NCBI GenBank assembly: GCA_024233935.1 | Contig: JACKOY010000023.1 | Location: forward strand, 1-64,000 | DNA from: Spirochaetales bacterium | Lineage (GTDB): Bacteria; Spirochaetota; Leptospiria; Leptospirales; Leptonemataceae | Direction of reading: 5' to 3' | DNA length: 64,000 nucleotides | In this document: piece after piece, positions 34,681-43,865 of the stretch | Layout of the letters: every line of letters starts with the position of its first letter | Numbering within the stretch: position 1 is the stretch's first letter | Notes under the pieces: generated by a model | Databases searched by the model: none | What the model was told of the DNA's origin: nothing | Seen by the model: the letters and a program-made list of their open reading frames with translations, nothing else | Translations under genes and position numbers: made by a program

Positions 34681-35532
34681 ATGAATGAGCCAACTGGATT
34701 TACATCTGTTCTGTATTCTGTCGAGCCCGAAAGGCGGGTCGCACGCATTACACTCAACCGGCCGGAAAGTCTGAATGCGATCAATGACGAAATGCCGCTC
34801 GAAATTGAACGCGCGGTTCAACTGGCCAACACCGACGATGACGTGCACGTGATCGTACTTGCGGGCAGTGGTCGTTCTTTTTGCGGCGGCTACGATCTGA
34901 AACTCTACGCGGAAACACCGCGACCGACCACCGGCTCGCAGTCCATGCCCTGGGATCCGATGCTCGACTATCAGATGATGAATCGCAACACGCAGTGCTT
35001 CATGAGTCTCTGGCGCAGCTACAAACCTGTGATTTGCAAAGTGCATGGCTTCGCGGTCGCCGGAGGCAGCGACATCGCCCTGTGCGCCGATATTTTGATT
35101 ATGGGTCGGCATGCGCGGATCGGCTATCCGCCGGCGCGGGTCTGGGGTTGTCCGACAACCGGCATGTGGGTCTATCGTCTCGGGGCGCAACTGGCGAAAC
35201 GCATGCTCCTGACCGGAGATGTGATTGGCGGCGAAGAAGCCGAGCGCATCGGACTGGCGTACAAGGCCGTGCCGGAACGGGAACTGGACGAAACGGTGGA
35301 CTCGCTTGTGGCCCGTATGGCTTCGATACCGCGCAATCAGTTGATGATGCACAAACTCATGATCAATCAGGCGTACGCAAACATGGGTCTCGAAAGCACT
35401 CAGATGCTGGCAACACTTTTCGACGGCATCACGCGTCATACTCCCGAAGGGGTGGAGTTCAAAGCGCAGGTGGAACGCCACGGCTTCAAACACGCCACCC
35501 AAATGCGCGATCGGGGCTCACCGCTTGTTTGA
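34681..35532 (+). CDS. Crotonase-superfamily protein lacking both hydratase glutamates
   Basis: The 283-residue product has the crotonase fold: L-N-R-P-E-S-L-N-A-I-N near the start, G-S-G-R-S-F-C-G-G-Y-D-L for the first oxyanion loop, and V-A-G-G-S-D-I-A-L-C-A-D for the second. The two catalytic glutamates of enoyl-CoA hydratase (G-G-x-x-E and Q-P-E positions) read Asp and Pro here, so classical hydratase activity is unlikely. An isomerase, hydrolase or other acyl-CoA activity is possible. A GGGGG Shine-Dalgarno precedes the ATG. It stands alone, divergent from the methyltransferase unit. Confidence 0.85.
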   Translation: MNEPTGFTSVLYSVEPERRVARITLNRPESLNAINDEMPLEIERAVQLANTDDDVHVIVLAGSGRSFCGGYDLKLYAETPRPTTGSQSMPWDPMLDYQMMNRNTQCFMSLWRSYKPVICKVHGFAVAGGSDIALCADILIMGRHARIGYPPARVWGCPTTGMWVYRLGAQLAKRMLLTGDVIGGEEAERIGLAYKAVPERELDETVDSLVARMASIPRNQLMMHKLMINQAYANMGLESTQMLATLFDGITRHTPEGVEFKAQVERHGFKHATQMRDRGSPLV

Positions 35533-35665
35533 ATCTTTTGGGAGGGAACTCAGCCGCAGTTATCTATTTCTTTGTCGCCCGGACGGCGCGCTTGTGCTCC
35601 TCAGTCGCTTTAACTATCGGGCGGGTTCTGCAGCCGAAGCGTCAGGGGCTGTCCGCCGGCGCCTG

Positions 35666-36307
35666 CTACGTACCGTAAATGCGATCGCCCGCGTCCCCGA
35701 GGCCCGGCACAATGTAAGCGCGTTCGTCCAGGTGCAGGTCGAGCGAAGCCACGAAGACCGGAATATTCGGGTGTCGTTCAAAAAAAACGGCCAGGCCTTC
35801 CGGCGCGGCGACCAGCGCCATAAAGACAATGCTTTTGGGCTCCGCGCCGTGTCCGAGCACGATGTCCACCGCATGCGCCGCCGAACCACCCGTTGCCAGC
35901 ATCGGATCGACCAGTAAGAAGTGCTGGCCGCGCGCCGGGGGCAGCTTCACAAGATACTCGACCGGTGCTTTGGTTTTGGGATCGCGATACACGCCGATAT
36001 GACCCATGCGTGCGGTGGGCAGAATCTCCATCACGCCCTCGGCCATTCCCAGGCCCGCCCGCAACACGGGTATGATCGCCACTTCTTCCTGAACCAGACA
36101 CGGGGCCTGCATCTCGGCCACCGGGGTCTGGATGGTTATGCTGCCCAGAGGCCAGTTGCGCGTCGCTTCGTAAGTCATCAGCATGCCGATTTCGCGCAGC
36201 AGGCGTCGGAATTCCGCCCGCGAAGACTCTTTGCGTCGCATGCCGGTCAGCTTGTGCTGCACCAGGGGGTGGTCGACTACATGCAGATTCGGGAAGCGTT
36301 CGGGCAT
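35666..36307 (-). CDS. upp: Uracil phosphoribosyltransferase
   Basis: This enzyme forms UMP from uracil and PRPP. The 213-residue protein shows the PRPP-binding loop L-V-D-P-M-L-A-T-G-G-S-A, the flexible R-A-G-L-G-M segment, A-P-E-G-L near 165, and the uracil-binding C-terminus Y-I-V-P-G-L-G-D-A-G-D-R. An ATG 9 nt upstream (36316) is an alternative start; no Shine-Dalgarno decides. It lies 46 nt after purH on the same strand, and so probably ends the transcript that includes purN. Confidence 0.95.
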   Translation of the reverse strand: MPERFPNLHVVDHPLVQHKLTGMRRKESSRAEFRRLLREIGMLMTYEATRNWPLGSITIQTPVAEMQAPCLVQEEVAIIPVLRAGLGMAEGVMEILPTARMGHIGVYRDPKTKAPVEYLVKLPPARGQHFLLVDPMLATGGSAAHAVDIVLGHGAEPKSIVFMALVAAPEGLAVFFERHPNIPVFVASLDLHLDERAYIVPGLGDAGDRIYGT

Positions 36308-36353
36308 GGGACCCATGGGTCGCGGGCCGGCGCTTCCTACAAGCAACTTTGGC

Positions 36354-37934
36354 TCAATGCAAAAAGTGACGCATGCCGGTAAACACCATCGCAATGCCCT
36401 GTTCGTCGGCGGCCGCAATCACTTCTTCGTCCCGCACCGAACCGCCGGGTTGAATGACGGCCCGCGCCCCGGCCGCCGCGATTGCATCGAGTCCGTCGCG
36501 AAACGGAAAAAACGCGTCCGACGCGGCCACGCTGCCTTTGAGCTCCAGTCCGGCCTTCTTCGCTTTAGAAGCCGCAATCTCCACCGAATCGATGCGGCTC
36601 ATCTGCCCGGCCCCAATGCCCAGGGTGGCGTCGCCGGAGGCGAAAACGATGGCGTTTGACTTAACGCATTTGCAAACGCGCCAGGCAAAATCGAGGGCCT
36701 GCAGGGTTTCTTCATCGGGCTTCAGGCGCGTGGGATACTGCCAGGTAGAACGATCGGCGACACTGGCGTCAAACTGTTGATACAGCACTCCGCCTGGAAC
36801 GGCCCGGATTTCGTGCACGTCTTTTAAGAATGCTTCCGGGTCCGGCACGCGCAACAGACGCAGGTTTTTCTTTTCGGCAAAGACTGCAAGTGCGCCGGCG
36901 CTGAACGATGGGGCCACAATCACTTCCGCGAAATTCTCGGCGATGCTGCGCGCCGTTCTTTCGTCAAGTTCGCTGCGCACAGCAATGATGCCCCCGAAGG
37001 CGCTTACGGGATCACAGGCCCGGGCCCGCCGAAAGGCATCGTCCAGGGCCTGCGGGCTTTCGTCGCGAACCACCGCCACGCCGCACGGGTTCAGGTGTTT
37101 GATGATCACGGCCCCGTCGCGCGGCAGGCTATGAACCGTGCGCAGAGCCGCCCCCGCATCCAGCAGGTTGTTAAATGAAAGCTCTTTGCCCTGCAGCTGG
37201 GAAATCGCGGACCGGCCCGAGAGCGCTTCTTTTTCAAGATCCAGACGGCTACGATAGAAGGCAGCGCTCTGGTGCGGGTTTTCTCCGTAACGCAGATCCT
37301 GCACTTTACGGTACGTAAGCGTGAGCTGGTCGGGTAGCTTGATGCCGGCGCGATCGTTCAGATAAGTTGCAATCATCGCGTCGTAAGCGGCGGTATGGTT
37401 AAAGACCTTTCGAGAAAGTTCCAGGCACAATTCCGAAGACAGCCCCCCTTCCCCTTCGAGTGTGCGTGCAATCAGATCATAGTCGGCCGGATCGCAGACC
37501 ACCGCCGTAAAGCCATAGTTCTTGGCCGCGGCGCGCAGCATGGCCGGCCCACCGATGTCTATATTCTCGATTGCGTCTTCGAAACTCACGCCTGGCTTTG
37601 CGATTGTGGCTGCAAAGGGATACAGATTCACGACCAATAAGTCGATGCCCTCGATATCGTTTGCACGCATCGCTTCGACGTGCTCGGGTCGATCGCGAAG
37701 CGCAAGCAGCCCACCGTGGATTTTCGGATGCAGGGTCTTCACTCGACCGTCCATGATTTCCGGAAATCCGGTAAACTCTTCGATGGCCCGGGCACGCACG
37801 CCGGATTCCGTCAGGGCCCGCAACGTGCCCCCGGTACTCAGAATCTCAACGTTCTTCGCCTGCAAACGCTTCGCGAAAGGCACAAGATCGGTTTTGTCGG
37901 AAACGGAAAGTAAGGCGCGTTTGACTTCAATCAT
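36354..37934 (-). CDS. purH: Bifunctional AICAR transformylase/IMP cyclohydrolase
   Basis: The 526-residue enzyme carries out the last two steps of IMP synthesis. The N-terminal MGS-like domain (about 1-190) contains S-V-S-D-K-T and the S-T-G-G-T segment near 36-41. The transformylase domain carries K-H-x-N-P-C-G near 285, K-S-N-A-I-V near 425 and the closing S-D-A-F-F-P-F-R-D. The length is normal. The ATG at 37934 starts the standard I-E-V-K-R-A-L-L-S-V-S-D; upstream in-frame sequence overlaps the purN end. It is 28 nt downstream of purN. Confidence 0.97.
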   Translation of the reverse strand: MIEVKRALLSVSDKTDLVPFAKRLQAKNVEILSTGGTLRALTESGVRARAIEEFTGFPEIMDGRVKTLHPKIHGGLLALRDRPEHVEAMRANDIEGIDLLVVNLYPFAATIAKPGVSFEDAIENIDIGGPAMLRAAAKNYGFTAVVCDPADYDLIARTLEGEGGLSSELCLELSRKVFNHTAAYDAMIATYLNDRAGIKLPDQLTLTYRKVQDLRYGENPHQSAAFYRSRLDLEKEALSGRSAISQLQGKELSFNNLLDAGAALRTVHSLPRDGAVIIKHLNPCGVAVVRDESPQALDDAFRRARACDPVSAFGGIIAVRSELDERTARSIAENFAEVIVAPSFSAGALAVFAEKKNLRLLRVPDPEAFLKDVHEIRAVPGGVLYQQFDASVADRSTWQYPTRLKPDEETLQALDFAWRVCKCVKSNAIVFASGDATLGIGAGQMSRIDSVEIAASKAKKAGLELKGSVAASDAFFPFRDGLDAIAAAGARAVIQPGGSVRDEEVIAAADEQGIAMVFTGMRHFLH

Positions 37935-37962
37935 GGTTCCGCCCGGAAGGACTCCATAAAAT

Positions 37963-38604
37963 TCAGGATTGTTGCAAAGACGGTAAAATTCGCACGCGTC
38001 TGCCGTCAATCTGAAGACGCCCCGAGCAATAGAGGTCCGTCGCTTCGACAATCAACCGGTGTTCCAGTCGAAGGATGGCCTGCTCAACGCGGACCAGATC
38101 GTCAAAGGGATTGATCTCAATGGCTTTCTGGAGAATGATCGGACCGGTATCGACTCCTTCGTCCACGAAATGTACCGTCGCCCCCGCAACCCGGACGCCG
38201 TACTCCACCGCCTGGCGTTGCGCATGCATGCCGGGGAAGGCCGGCAAGAGGGCCGGATGGATATTGATCAACTTTCCCGCAAGAGAACGCACCAGTTCAC
38301 GATCGAGAATGCGCATGTACCCCAGGGCCAGTACCAGGTCGGGCGCGTATTCCTGCAGTCGCGTGTGTAAAACTTGATCGTACTCTGCGCGGTTCGAATA
38401 CGAAGCAAAGTCCAGTTCGACAACGTCAATCGAGTGCTCTCTGGCCAGCCGGGCCGCGCCGGTATCTTTGCGATCGGCAAACAGTGCGATACATTCAGAA
38501 TTTTGAATCTGCCCGGCGGCCCGGGCTTCGAGCACGGCCCGAAAGTTGCTCCCACGGCCGGACGCGAGCACCGCTATGCGACAGACGCGCTCAGAAAAAC
38601 TCAA
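37963..38604 (-). CDS. purN: Phosphoribosylglycinamide formyltransferase (N10-formyl-THF dependent)
   Basis: The 213-residue enzyme formylates GAR in purine synthesis. It begins R-I-A-V-L-A-S-G-R-G-S-N, the phosphate-binding start. The catalytic Asn and His are in I-N-I-H-P-A-L-L-P, and the catalytic Asp in E-G-V-D-T-G-P-I. No ATG is near; the best start is the TTG at 38604, which overlaps the preceding gene by 14 nt. The cluster order unknown-purN-purH-upp fits coordinated nucleotide supply. Confidence 0.93.
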   Translation of the reverse strand: MSFSERVCRIAVLASGRGSNFRAVLEARAAGQIQNSECIALFADRKDTGAARLAREHSIDVVELDFASYSNRAEYDQVLHTRLQEYAPDLVLALGYMRILDRELVRSLAGKLINIHPALLPAFPGMHAQRQAVEYGVRVAGATVHFVDEGVDTGPIILQKAIEINPFDDLVRVEQAILRLEHRLIVEATDLYCSGRLQIDGRRVRILPSLQQS

Positions 38605-39091
38605 GTGAACCCACCGCCCGTGAAATGTCAATCGCCAGATCGGGATCGGGCACTTCGTCGGCATTGAAGATCATTATGACCATGCGGTCCTTGCTCCCCA
38701 GAAACTGGATCATCCAGAAGCGGTTTTCCCGGGTGAACTCGCAGGCCAGAGCACTCAGGCCGCTTTCCGTTTCAAAGGCAACCACGCGTTCCTCCATGAA
38801 CTCAATCGAGTTGTTCTCGAGGTAGGTCCTCAATTCGGAGCGCAGATCGCAGTCTCCGGAAGCGCTGCGGGTGGCTGCAATTTGCAGGGCCCAGCCGGCA
38901 TCGGGGTCGAAGAACGAAGGCACATTTTCAATGATTTCGCATTCCCAATCGGTCGGGTAATGCAGGCGAAAAAAAGTTCCCCTAAAGCTCTTGCGGGGCA
39001 CCTCTTCCGAAGGGAGCGTTTGCCGGGGATCCACGATCTCGAAGTTCCGCGGGAAGCGCCTGCCTGTCAAATCATTCGGCCGACAGCCCAA
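38591..39091 (-). CDS. Hypothetical protein upstream of purN
   Basis: The 166-residue frame begins at a TTG and may in truth start later, since its first 30 residues are Arg/Pro-rich. The core (about 38-165) is alpha/beta with F-F-R-L-H-Y-P-T-D-W-E-C, a beginning shared by small domains of the PsbP/DUF3805 kind, and a late segment W-M-I-Q-F-L-G-S-K-D. No signal peptide is evident. It overlaps purN by 14 nt and heads the purine transcript, divergent from the alpha/beta hydrolase gene. A role in purine synthesis is not implied by its sequence. Confidence 0.6.
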   Translation of the reverse strand: MGCRPNDLTGRRFPRNFEIVDPRQTLPSEEVPRKSFRGTFFRLHYPTDWECEIIENVPSFFDPDAGWALQIAATRSASGDCDLRSELRTYLENNSIEFMEERVVAFETESGLSALACEFTRENRFWMIQFLGSKDRMVIMIFNADEVPDPDLAIDISRAVGSLEFF

Positions 39092-39132
39092 AGACTTGAC
39101 GGCCGTGGCGCGACAGCGCTGAATGCTGCCAG

Positions 39133-40422
39133 TTGCGCGCCTCCAAAAAAAGGAAGAATCCGTTCTTCATTCTGACCTCGGTCCTGTTGTTGGTTCTGGT
39201 GGCCTTTGCCGCCGGAAGCGCGGCGATTCTATTCGCGCTTCTGTTACTCGTGCTGGTCCTGTTTTATCCGGTCTTCTTGCTGATCTGGGATCGTCTCTAC
39301 CGGGCCCAGGACATCGCCGATCAGTTGTTTTATGCGCACACGACCGACGGCTGGAACATTGCGATGCACTTTCACCGGCCGCCCTATCCACAACCAGGCG
39401 CCTATCCGGTGATTCTTTCCCACGGGATCGCTGTGAACAAGTACGGCGTGGACATGGACGAGACCCACAGCCTGGCGTACTTCTTAAAGCAAAACGGCTT
39501 TGCGGTTTTTGTGCTCAGCCTGCGTGGAGTAGGCAAATCGTATCACGCTTCGCGGTTCGGGTATCAGGACTTCTGCTTCGATGACATTGTCGAAAATGAC
39601 GTGCCCGCGGTGATTGCCAAGGCCCGTGAATTAACCGGCGCGCCGAAAATCAACTGGGTTGGGCACAGTATGGGCGCCATGATTGCGATGGGCTTCATGG
39701 GCCGCGAACTTCCGGGCCACGAGGACATTGCGGCTTTCGTTTCCCTCGGCGGTCCGGGCCGCATCGATTTTGCGAAGAGCAGCATCTGGGGCAAGATCCG
39801 ACGTTATCCATGGATGAACGAGCTGATGGATCTGAAATTCAGCGCTCAGGCCATTTCGCCTCTGACCGGACGACTGAACACCCCGATTGAGGAATTGGTT
39901 TATAACCGAAACAATATCAGCCCGGCAACCATCCGGCGCCTCATGAAAAACGGCATCGAGAACATTTCCCACGGCCTTGCGCGGCAGTTCATCGATTGGA
40001 TGAATACCGGCGAGGAAACCACCCGCGACGGCTCGGAGAACTATCGGGATAGCCTGGCCAACATACGGGCGCCGGCCCTATTCCTGGCCGGGACGCGCGA
40101 TCACATTGCCGTTCCGGAAAGCGTGCGCTTCGCCTACGAACAGGCTTCCAGCAAAAGAAAAGATTACAAGTTATTGGGCACAGAGCAGGGCTGTAAGGTC
40201 GACTATTGCCACACCGGCCTGGCACTGGGTGACTATGCAGTAGACGATGTGTTCCCGCTGGTGCTCGACTGGCTCAATCGATACGGACGCGAAAGGGGTT
40301 CACGGAATATATTTGCGCGCATTGTGCGTCGCGTGCGGAGGCGTCGCCGCAAGAGACGCGAAGAAAGAAACGTGCGCGGCCGCCGCAGTCGAATCACACG
40401 ACCGGGCGTAATCCGGGCCTGA
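39133..40422 (+). CDS. Membrane-anchored alpha/beta hydrolase
   Basis: The 429-residue protein has a hydrophobic N-terminal region with one long or two short membrane helices (about 10-52). An alpha/beta hydrolase domain follows: S-H-G-I-A-V-N near 95, nucleophile elbow G-H-S-M-G-A near 177-182, an acid in A-G-T-R-D-H near 322-327, and a late Y-C-H-T-G His. A strongly basic Arg/Lys tail (about 395-425) suggests binding to nucleic acid or acidic lipid. Lipase or esterase activity is likely; the substrate is unknown. The TTG start lacks a clear Shine-Dalgarno. The SGNH lipoprotein gene follows after 1 nt. Confidence 0.8.
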   Translation: MRASKKRKNPFFILTSVLLLVLVAFAAGSAAILFALLLLVLVLFYPVFLLIWDRLYRAQDIADQLFYAHTTDGWNIAMHFHRPPYPQPGAYPVILSHGIAVNKYGVDMDETHSLAYFLKQNGFAVFVLSLRGVGKSYHASRFGYQDFCFDDIVENDVPAVIAKARELTGAPKINWVGHSMGAMIAMGFMGRELPGHEDIAAFVSLGGPGRIDFAKSSIWGKIRRYPWMNELMDLKFSAQAISPLTGRLNTPIEELVYNRNNISPATIRRLMKNGIENISHGLARQFIDWMNTGEETTRDGSENYRDSLANIRAPALFLAGTRDHIAVPESVRFAYEQASSKRKDYKLLGTEQGCKVDYCHTGLALGDYAVDDVFPLVLDWLNRYGRERGSRNIFARIVRRVRRRRRKRREERNVRGRRSRITRPGVIRA

Positions 40423-40423
40423 C

Positions 40424-41182
40424 ATGCGCCGGCAACTTACGATCGTTGTCCTTCTGGCTCTGACCGTCCCCGGTTGTCTGAGCATTGATACGCGCGGCCC
40501 GGCGATGGGCACCGATTATTTTGGACACAACTTCGTATGTCGGGAACCGCAACTTCCGGAACACTATACGGCCAACTACGAAGCCTATCGATCGACGCTT
40601 GCAGAACAGGACCGTCGCTCGGAACCGGTTTTCGCAGTGATTGCCGGTGATTCCATCGCCCACCTGTTCACGCCCGATCGCCTGCAACGCTTTTTGCCGG
40701 ACTTTCAGGTCGCCAATCGGGGCATCGCCGGGGAGACCGCCGCTCTGCTCAAAACCCGGGCCCGAAGCGATCTTCTGACCCTCCGGCCACGGGCGGTGAT
40801 CCTGTCGATCGGCGGAAACGACCTTCTGATGGGACGCTGCATCCCCGCTATCCTCCGGGACACCGCCCGGGTGATCGAAGACCTGCGCGCCGACCGACCG
40901 GACCTGCATATCTACATTCTCTCCGTGCCACCGGTCCTCAGCTGGAAGGCAAACAGCATCTTTCCCTACTATAACCAGCTTCTACAGTATCTCGTAGAGG
41001 ACTATGCAAACGTACATTACGTGGATCTGTGGCGCGAAATGTCTTCAAGACAGTTGCCCGAACTCAAAAATGAGTTTCAATCCAGCCTGCCGGATGGCAG
41101 ACTCGATCGAATCCACTTCAACGAGTCCGGTTATCGATGGCTCGGCGAAGTTTTGAGTCGTGAACTGGCCCGGATACGTTGA
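40424..41182 (+). CDS. SGNH/GDSL-family lipoprotein esterase
   Basis: The 252-residue protein has a short signal sequence with the lipobox T-V-P-G-C at about 14-18. All SGNH blocks are visible: I-A-G-D-S-I (Ser), N-R-G-I-A-G-E (Gly), I-G-G-N-D (Asn) and D-R-I-H-F-N-E-S-G-Y (Asp and His). It is therefore probably an active acyl-ester hydrolase of the platelet-activating-factor acetylhydrolase-like group at the cell surface or in the periplasm. It directly follows the alpha/beta hydrolase gene and overlaps the open frame of the next membrane protein. Confidence 0.88.
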   Translation: MRRQLTIVVLLALTVPGCLSIDTRGPAMGTDYFGHNFVCREPQLPEHYTANYEAYRSTLAEQDRRSEPVFAVIAGDSIAHLFTPDRLQRFLPDFQVANRGIAGETAALLKTRARSDLLTLRPRAVILSIGGNDLLMGRCIPAILRDTARVIEDLRADRPDLHIYILSVPPVLSWKANSIFPYYNQLLQYLVEDYANVHYVDLWREMSSRQLPELKNEFQSSLPDGRLDRIHFNESGYRWLGEVLSRELARIR

Positions 41183-41186
41183 AATC

Positions 41187-42050
41187 ATGCTGGCAAAACT
41201 ACAGACCTTACGCTTTGCACCGCGCATGATCGGAAGTTTTCTTTCGGCCAGCACGAAAATCTCACGCGAGTTTATGGCGCCGCTTTTGGTCGTAAACGCC
41301 CTCGCCTGCCTGATTCTGGCTTCGGTTCACTTTCTGGCCATTCTTCCGGTGCTCGAAATCACTTATGATCGGGAGTTTCAGAATATTTTGCTGACCTTCT
41401 TCACTGTTCCGGTCACTGCATATATTGTAAGCGGGCTTTTGCAATTCTACCAGAAGCTGCTTCGAAAAGAAGAAGCCGATCTCGGGTTGCTGTTCGGTGG
41501 AAATCGGGGCTACCTGCGCGTCCTGTTGCTTTGCCTCTTGTACTACAGCGCGTACGTGATCCTGTTTAAGGTCGCGTTTCGGGACATCGAAGACGATTGG
41601 ATTTTTCGCATCCGGGTTTTCCTGGGTCTTTTGCTTTTTGCCTGGCTTCTGGTGCGACTGATGTTTGCACCTCTATTTGCAGTTGAAGAAGGCACCGGGC
41701 TAAAGGATTCGGTCAAAGGTTCTTTTTTTCTGACCAGCACTCACACTACGCACTCACTTGTGCTGACCTTGTTCTTTGTCTCCTTTGTGCTCGTCGGACT
41801 TGTGCCCCTTTTTGTGGCGCTGCAGTTTGACCTGCCGGGTTTTTGGGTGCTGATTCTGATCGCCGTTTTGGTCCCGGGCTCAATCTGGATCATCTACACC
41901 ATGTCCATAACCATCATCAGTTATGTGCTGCTGTATGACTACTATCGGGGCAAGGCCTACGCCAAAAAGAAAGGGCTCTTTATTCCGGAAGCCGAGCAGT
42001 CCGAAGCGACCGCGTCGCGCAAAGGCCGACCGGGAACAGCACGTTCGTAG
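41187..42050 (+). CDS. Polytopic membrane protein
   Basis: The 287-residue protein has about six transmembrane helices (near 30-50, 65-90, 115-135, 145-170, 200-230 and 235-260) and a basic C-terminal tail. A conserved-looking loop with F-A-V-E-E-G-T-G-L-K-D-S-V-K-G-S-F between helices 4 and 5 resembles the repeated segment of DUF975/GDPD-membrane-domain-like proteins. I chose the ATG at 41187; a GTG at 41160 would overlap the lipoprotein gene by 23 nt. It probably belongs to the same transcript as the two hydrolases before it. Confidence 0.65.
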   Translation: MLAKLQTLRFAPRMIGSFLSASTKISREFMAPLLVVNALACLILASVHFLAILPVLEITYDREFQNILLTFFTVPVTAYIVSGLLQFYQKLLRKEEADLGLLFGGNRGYLRVLLLCLLYYSAYVILFKVAFRDIEDDWIFRIRVFLGLLLFAWLLVRLMFAPLFAVEEGTGLKDSVKGSFFLTSTHTTHSLVLTLFFVSFVLVGLVPLFVALQFDLPGFWVLILIAVLVPGSIWIIYTMSITIISYVLLYDYYRGKAYAKKKGLFIPEAEQSEATASRKGRPGTARS

Positions 42051-42144
42051 AGTTGCGCCGGGAACGCGGCCCCTGCGGATCCTCAGAACTCCAGCCGGCT
42101 CAACGCAACGCAGGGACCGTGGTCGCTGCCCTTCGATTCAGATT

Positions 42145-43593
42145 CTACACCTGCCCGGATTCCTCACCTTCTTCTCGAATCAGTTCGCGATATTGCTCGT
42201 AACGTTCAAGAATCTCGCGAACATAATTGAAGGGTTCTTCGCCCCGGCAGTAGCCGTACTGCACGCCGTAGTCGTTGTAATACTCCGGGTTCGAAAGGCG
42301 CAGCATGTAGTCGGCCACGTTGCCGTCCCAGATATTCGGGTTTTTTCCAAAGTGCTCTGCCAGCAGGCGTGCATCGGCCACGTGGCCCGGGCCGGCATTG
42401 TACGAAGCCAGCACAAATTTCAGGCGCTCTTCGCGCGGTTCAATGGCGGCCCAGTTTTCTTCCAATTGGGCCAGATAACGACTTCCGGCCCGGATGTTCT
42501 GAACCGGATCGTTCAGATTTGTGGCGCCCATTGATCTGCCGGTGGCGGGCATAAGCTGCATAAGCCCCGTCGCGCCCGCCCAGGATCTCGCGTTCGGATT
42601 GAAGCGTGACTCCTGATACATCAGGGATGCCAGCAGCAACCAGTCCCAGTCGATCTCCCCGGCGGCCGTCTTGATATGTTCATCGTACGTCGAAAGGCGC
42701 GAACCGGTCGCCGAATAGTACTCACTTTCCACCCGCTGCACAAAGCCGCGCGGGTCTTCGTAATAACGCCGATGGATTGTCGCCAGAGTGCCGTCCTGCC
42801 TGATGCGGCGAATCCAATCGTTCACAAATTCCAGAAATTCAGGTGCGTTGCGGTGCGTAATCCAGGCGATGCGCTGCGAAAAACTGATCGGGACCGAGAC
42901 ATCGAGTCCCGTGTAGTAGGCCCGGTTGATCAGAGCCGTGGGCTCATCCGCAACAGTATAGTCGATCTCTCCGGAGTTCACCATGCGAATCAGCTCTTCG
43001 GTGACCACATCGCCTGGAACGGTTGCGATTTTTATTTCACCGCCGACTTCCTCCTCAAGGTTGTGCAGGCGCTGATAGAAGACAGAACCGCGACGCACGT
43101 GCACCCGTTCGCCAATCAACTCGATCGGATCGCGCACAAAATGCACGGATTGGGAACGCTCCAGGTCCTCCGCCAGGGCCGCGGGCACGTAGCCGGGGGA
43201 CCGCTGCACAAGCACCTGCCGCGTGAGCATCAGGTATTCTGTAAAACGCACTTCTTCGGATCTTTGTTTGGTAACTGCAATGTTGGCCGCCACCAGATCA
43301 CCGCGCCCGCTGTTGAGCATGTAGGTGATGTTGTCCATGTCGGTGGTGACGATGATCTCCAGCTGAACGCCGATATCGTCAGCGAGTCGCTTCAGCAACT
43401 CGTACTCAAATCCCATCGGTTGGCCGCGATAGATGAAGTAACTGTTGGCGCTGTAGGCCGTCACCACCTGCAACGTGCCACGCGCCCGAATTTCGGAGAG
43501 GTCCGAGCCGGTCACCCGCTCCCAGATGGGTATGCAGGAAACGCAACCCATGACAAACAAAAGCCCCGCTATCCTCCGCGAAATTGCGCGCAT
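42145..43593 (-). CDS. mltF: Lytic murein transglycosylase MltF
   Basis: The 482-residue lipoprotein (lipobox F-V-M-G-C near 13-17) combines a solute-binding-protein-3-like domain (about 35-270) with a C-terminal SLT domain, the MltF architecture. The catalytic Glu lies in M-Y-Q-E-S-R-F-N-P, followed by G-A-T-G-L-M-Q-L-M-P and A-S-Y-N-A-G-P-G-H. It cleaves peptidoglycan glycan strands with 1,6-anhydro ends. It lies 272 nt downstream of polA on the same strand; that gap holds no supported gene and probably contains the mltF promoter. Confidence 0.93.
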   Translation of the reverse strand: MRAISRRIAGLLFVMGCVSCIPIWERVTGSDLSEIRARGTLQVVTAYSANSYFIYRGQPMGFEYELLKRLADDIGVQLEIIVTTDMDNITYMLNSGRGDLVAANIAVTKQRSEEVRFTEYLMLTRQVLVQRSPGYVPAALAEDLERSQSVHFVRDPIELIGERVHVRRGSVFYQRLHNLEEEVGGEIKIATVPGDVVTEELIRMVNSGEIDYTVADEPTALINRAYYTGLDVSVPISFSQRIAWITHRNAPEFLEFVNDWIRRIRQDGTLATIHRRYYEDPRGFVQRVESEYYSATGSRLSTYDEHIKTAAGEIDWDWLLLASLMYQESRFNPNARSWAGATGLMQLMPATGRSMGATNLNDPVQNIRAGSRYLAQLEENWAAIEPREERLKFVLASYNAGPGHVADARLLAEHFGKNPNIWDGNVADYMLRLSNPEYYNDYGVQYGYCRGEEPFNYVREILERYEQYRELIREEGEESGQV

Positions 43594-43865
43594 ATGGACT
43601 TGAGATTAGGCGGACCACTTCTGACTACAACCACAATTGGAATGCGCGGCGCACAAATGCGCACGCATCGACGAGGCTGGAGCTGCAAATCACCAAAAAG
43701 CAAACGTACGATAGCGCGACCGGAAAATGCCCGGACGCGCTGATCCAGGGCGCGATTCGCTTGTCTCGCTCGGCGGAACCTGGCGAGTCCTGCCCCAATT
43801 CCCGCACAATCCTCGCTCAATCGCAGAGCAGGTTCAGCGGCAACGCCCGGCACGCGAAGGCGCTT

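Noticed and set aside
43569..43853. Possible 94-aa gene between mltF and polA
   Set aside because: It overlaps the mltF start, is Arg-rich and has no Shine-Dalgarno; more likely promoter and leader sequence.
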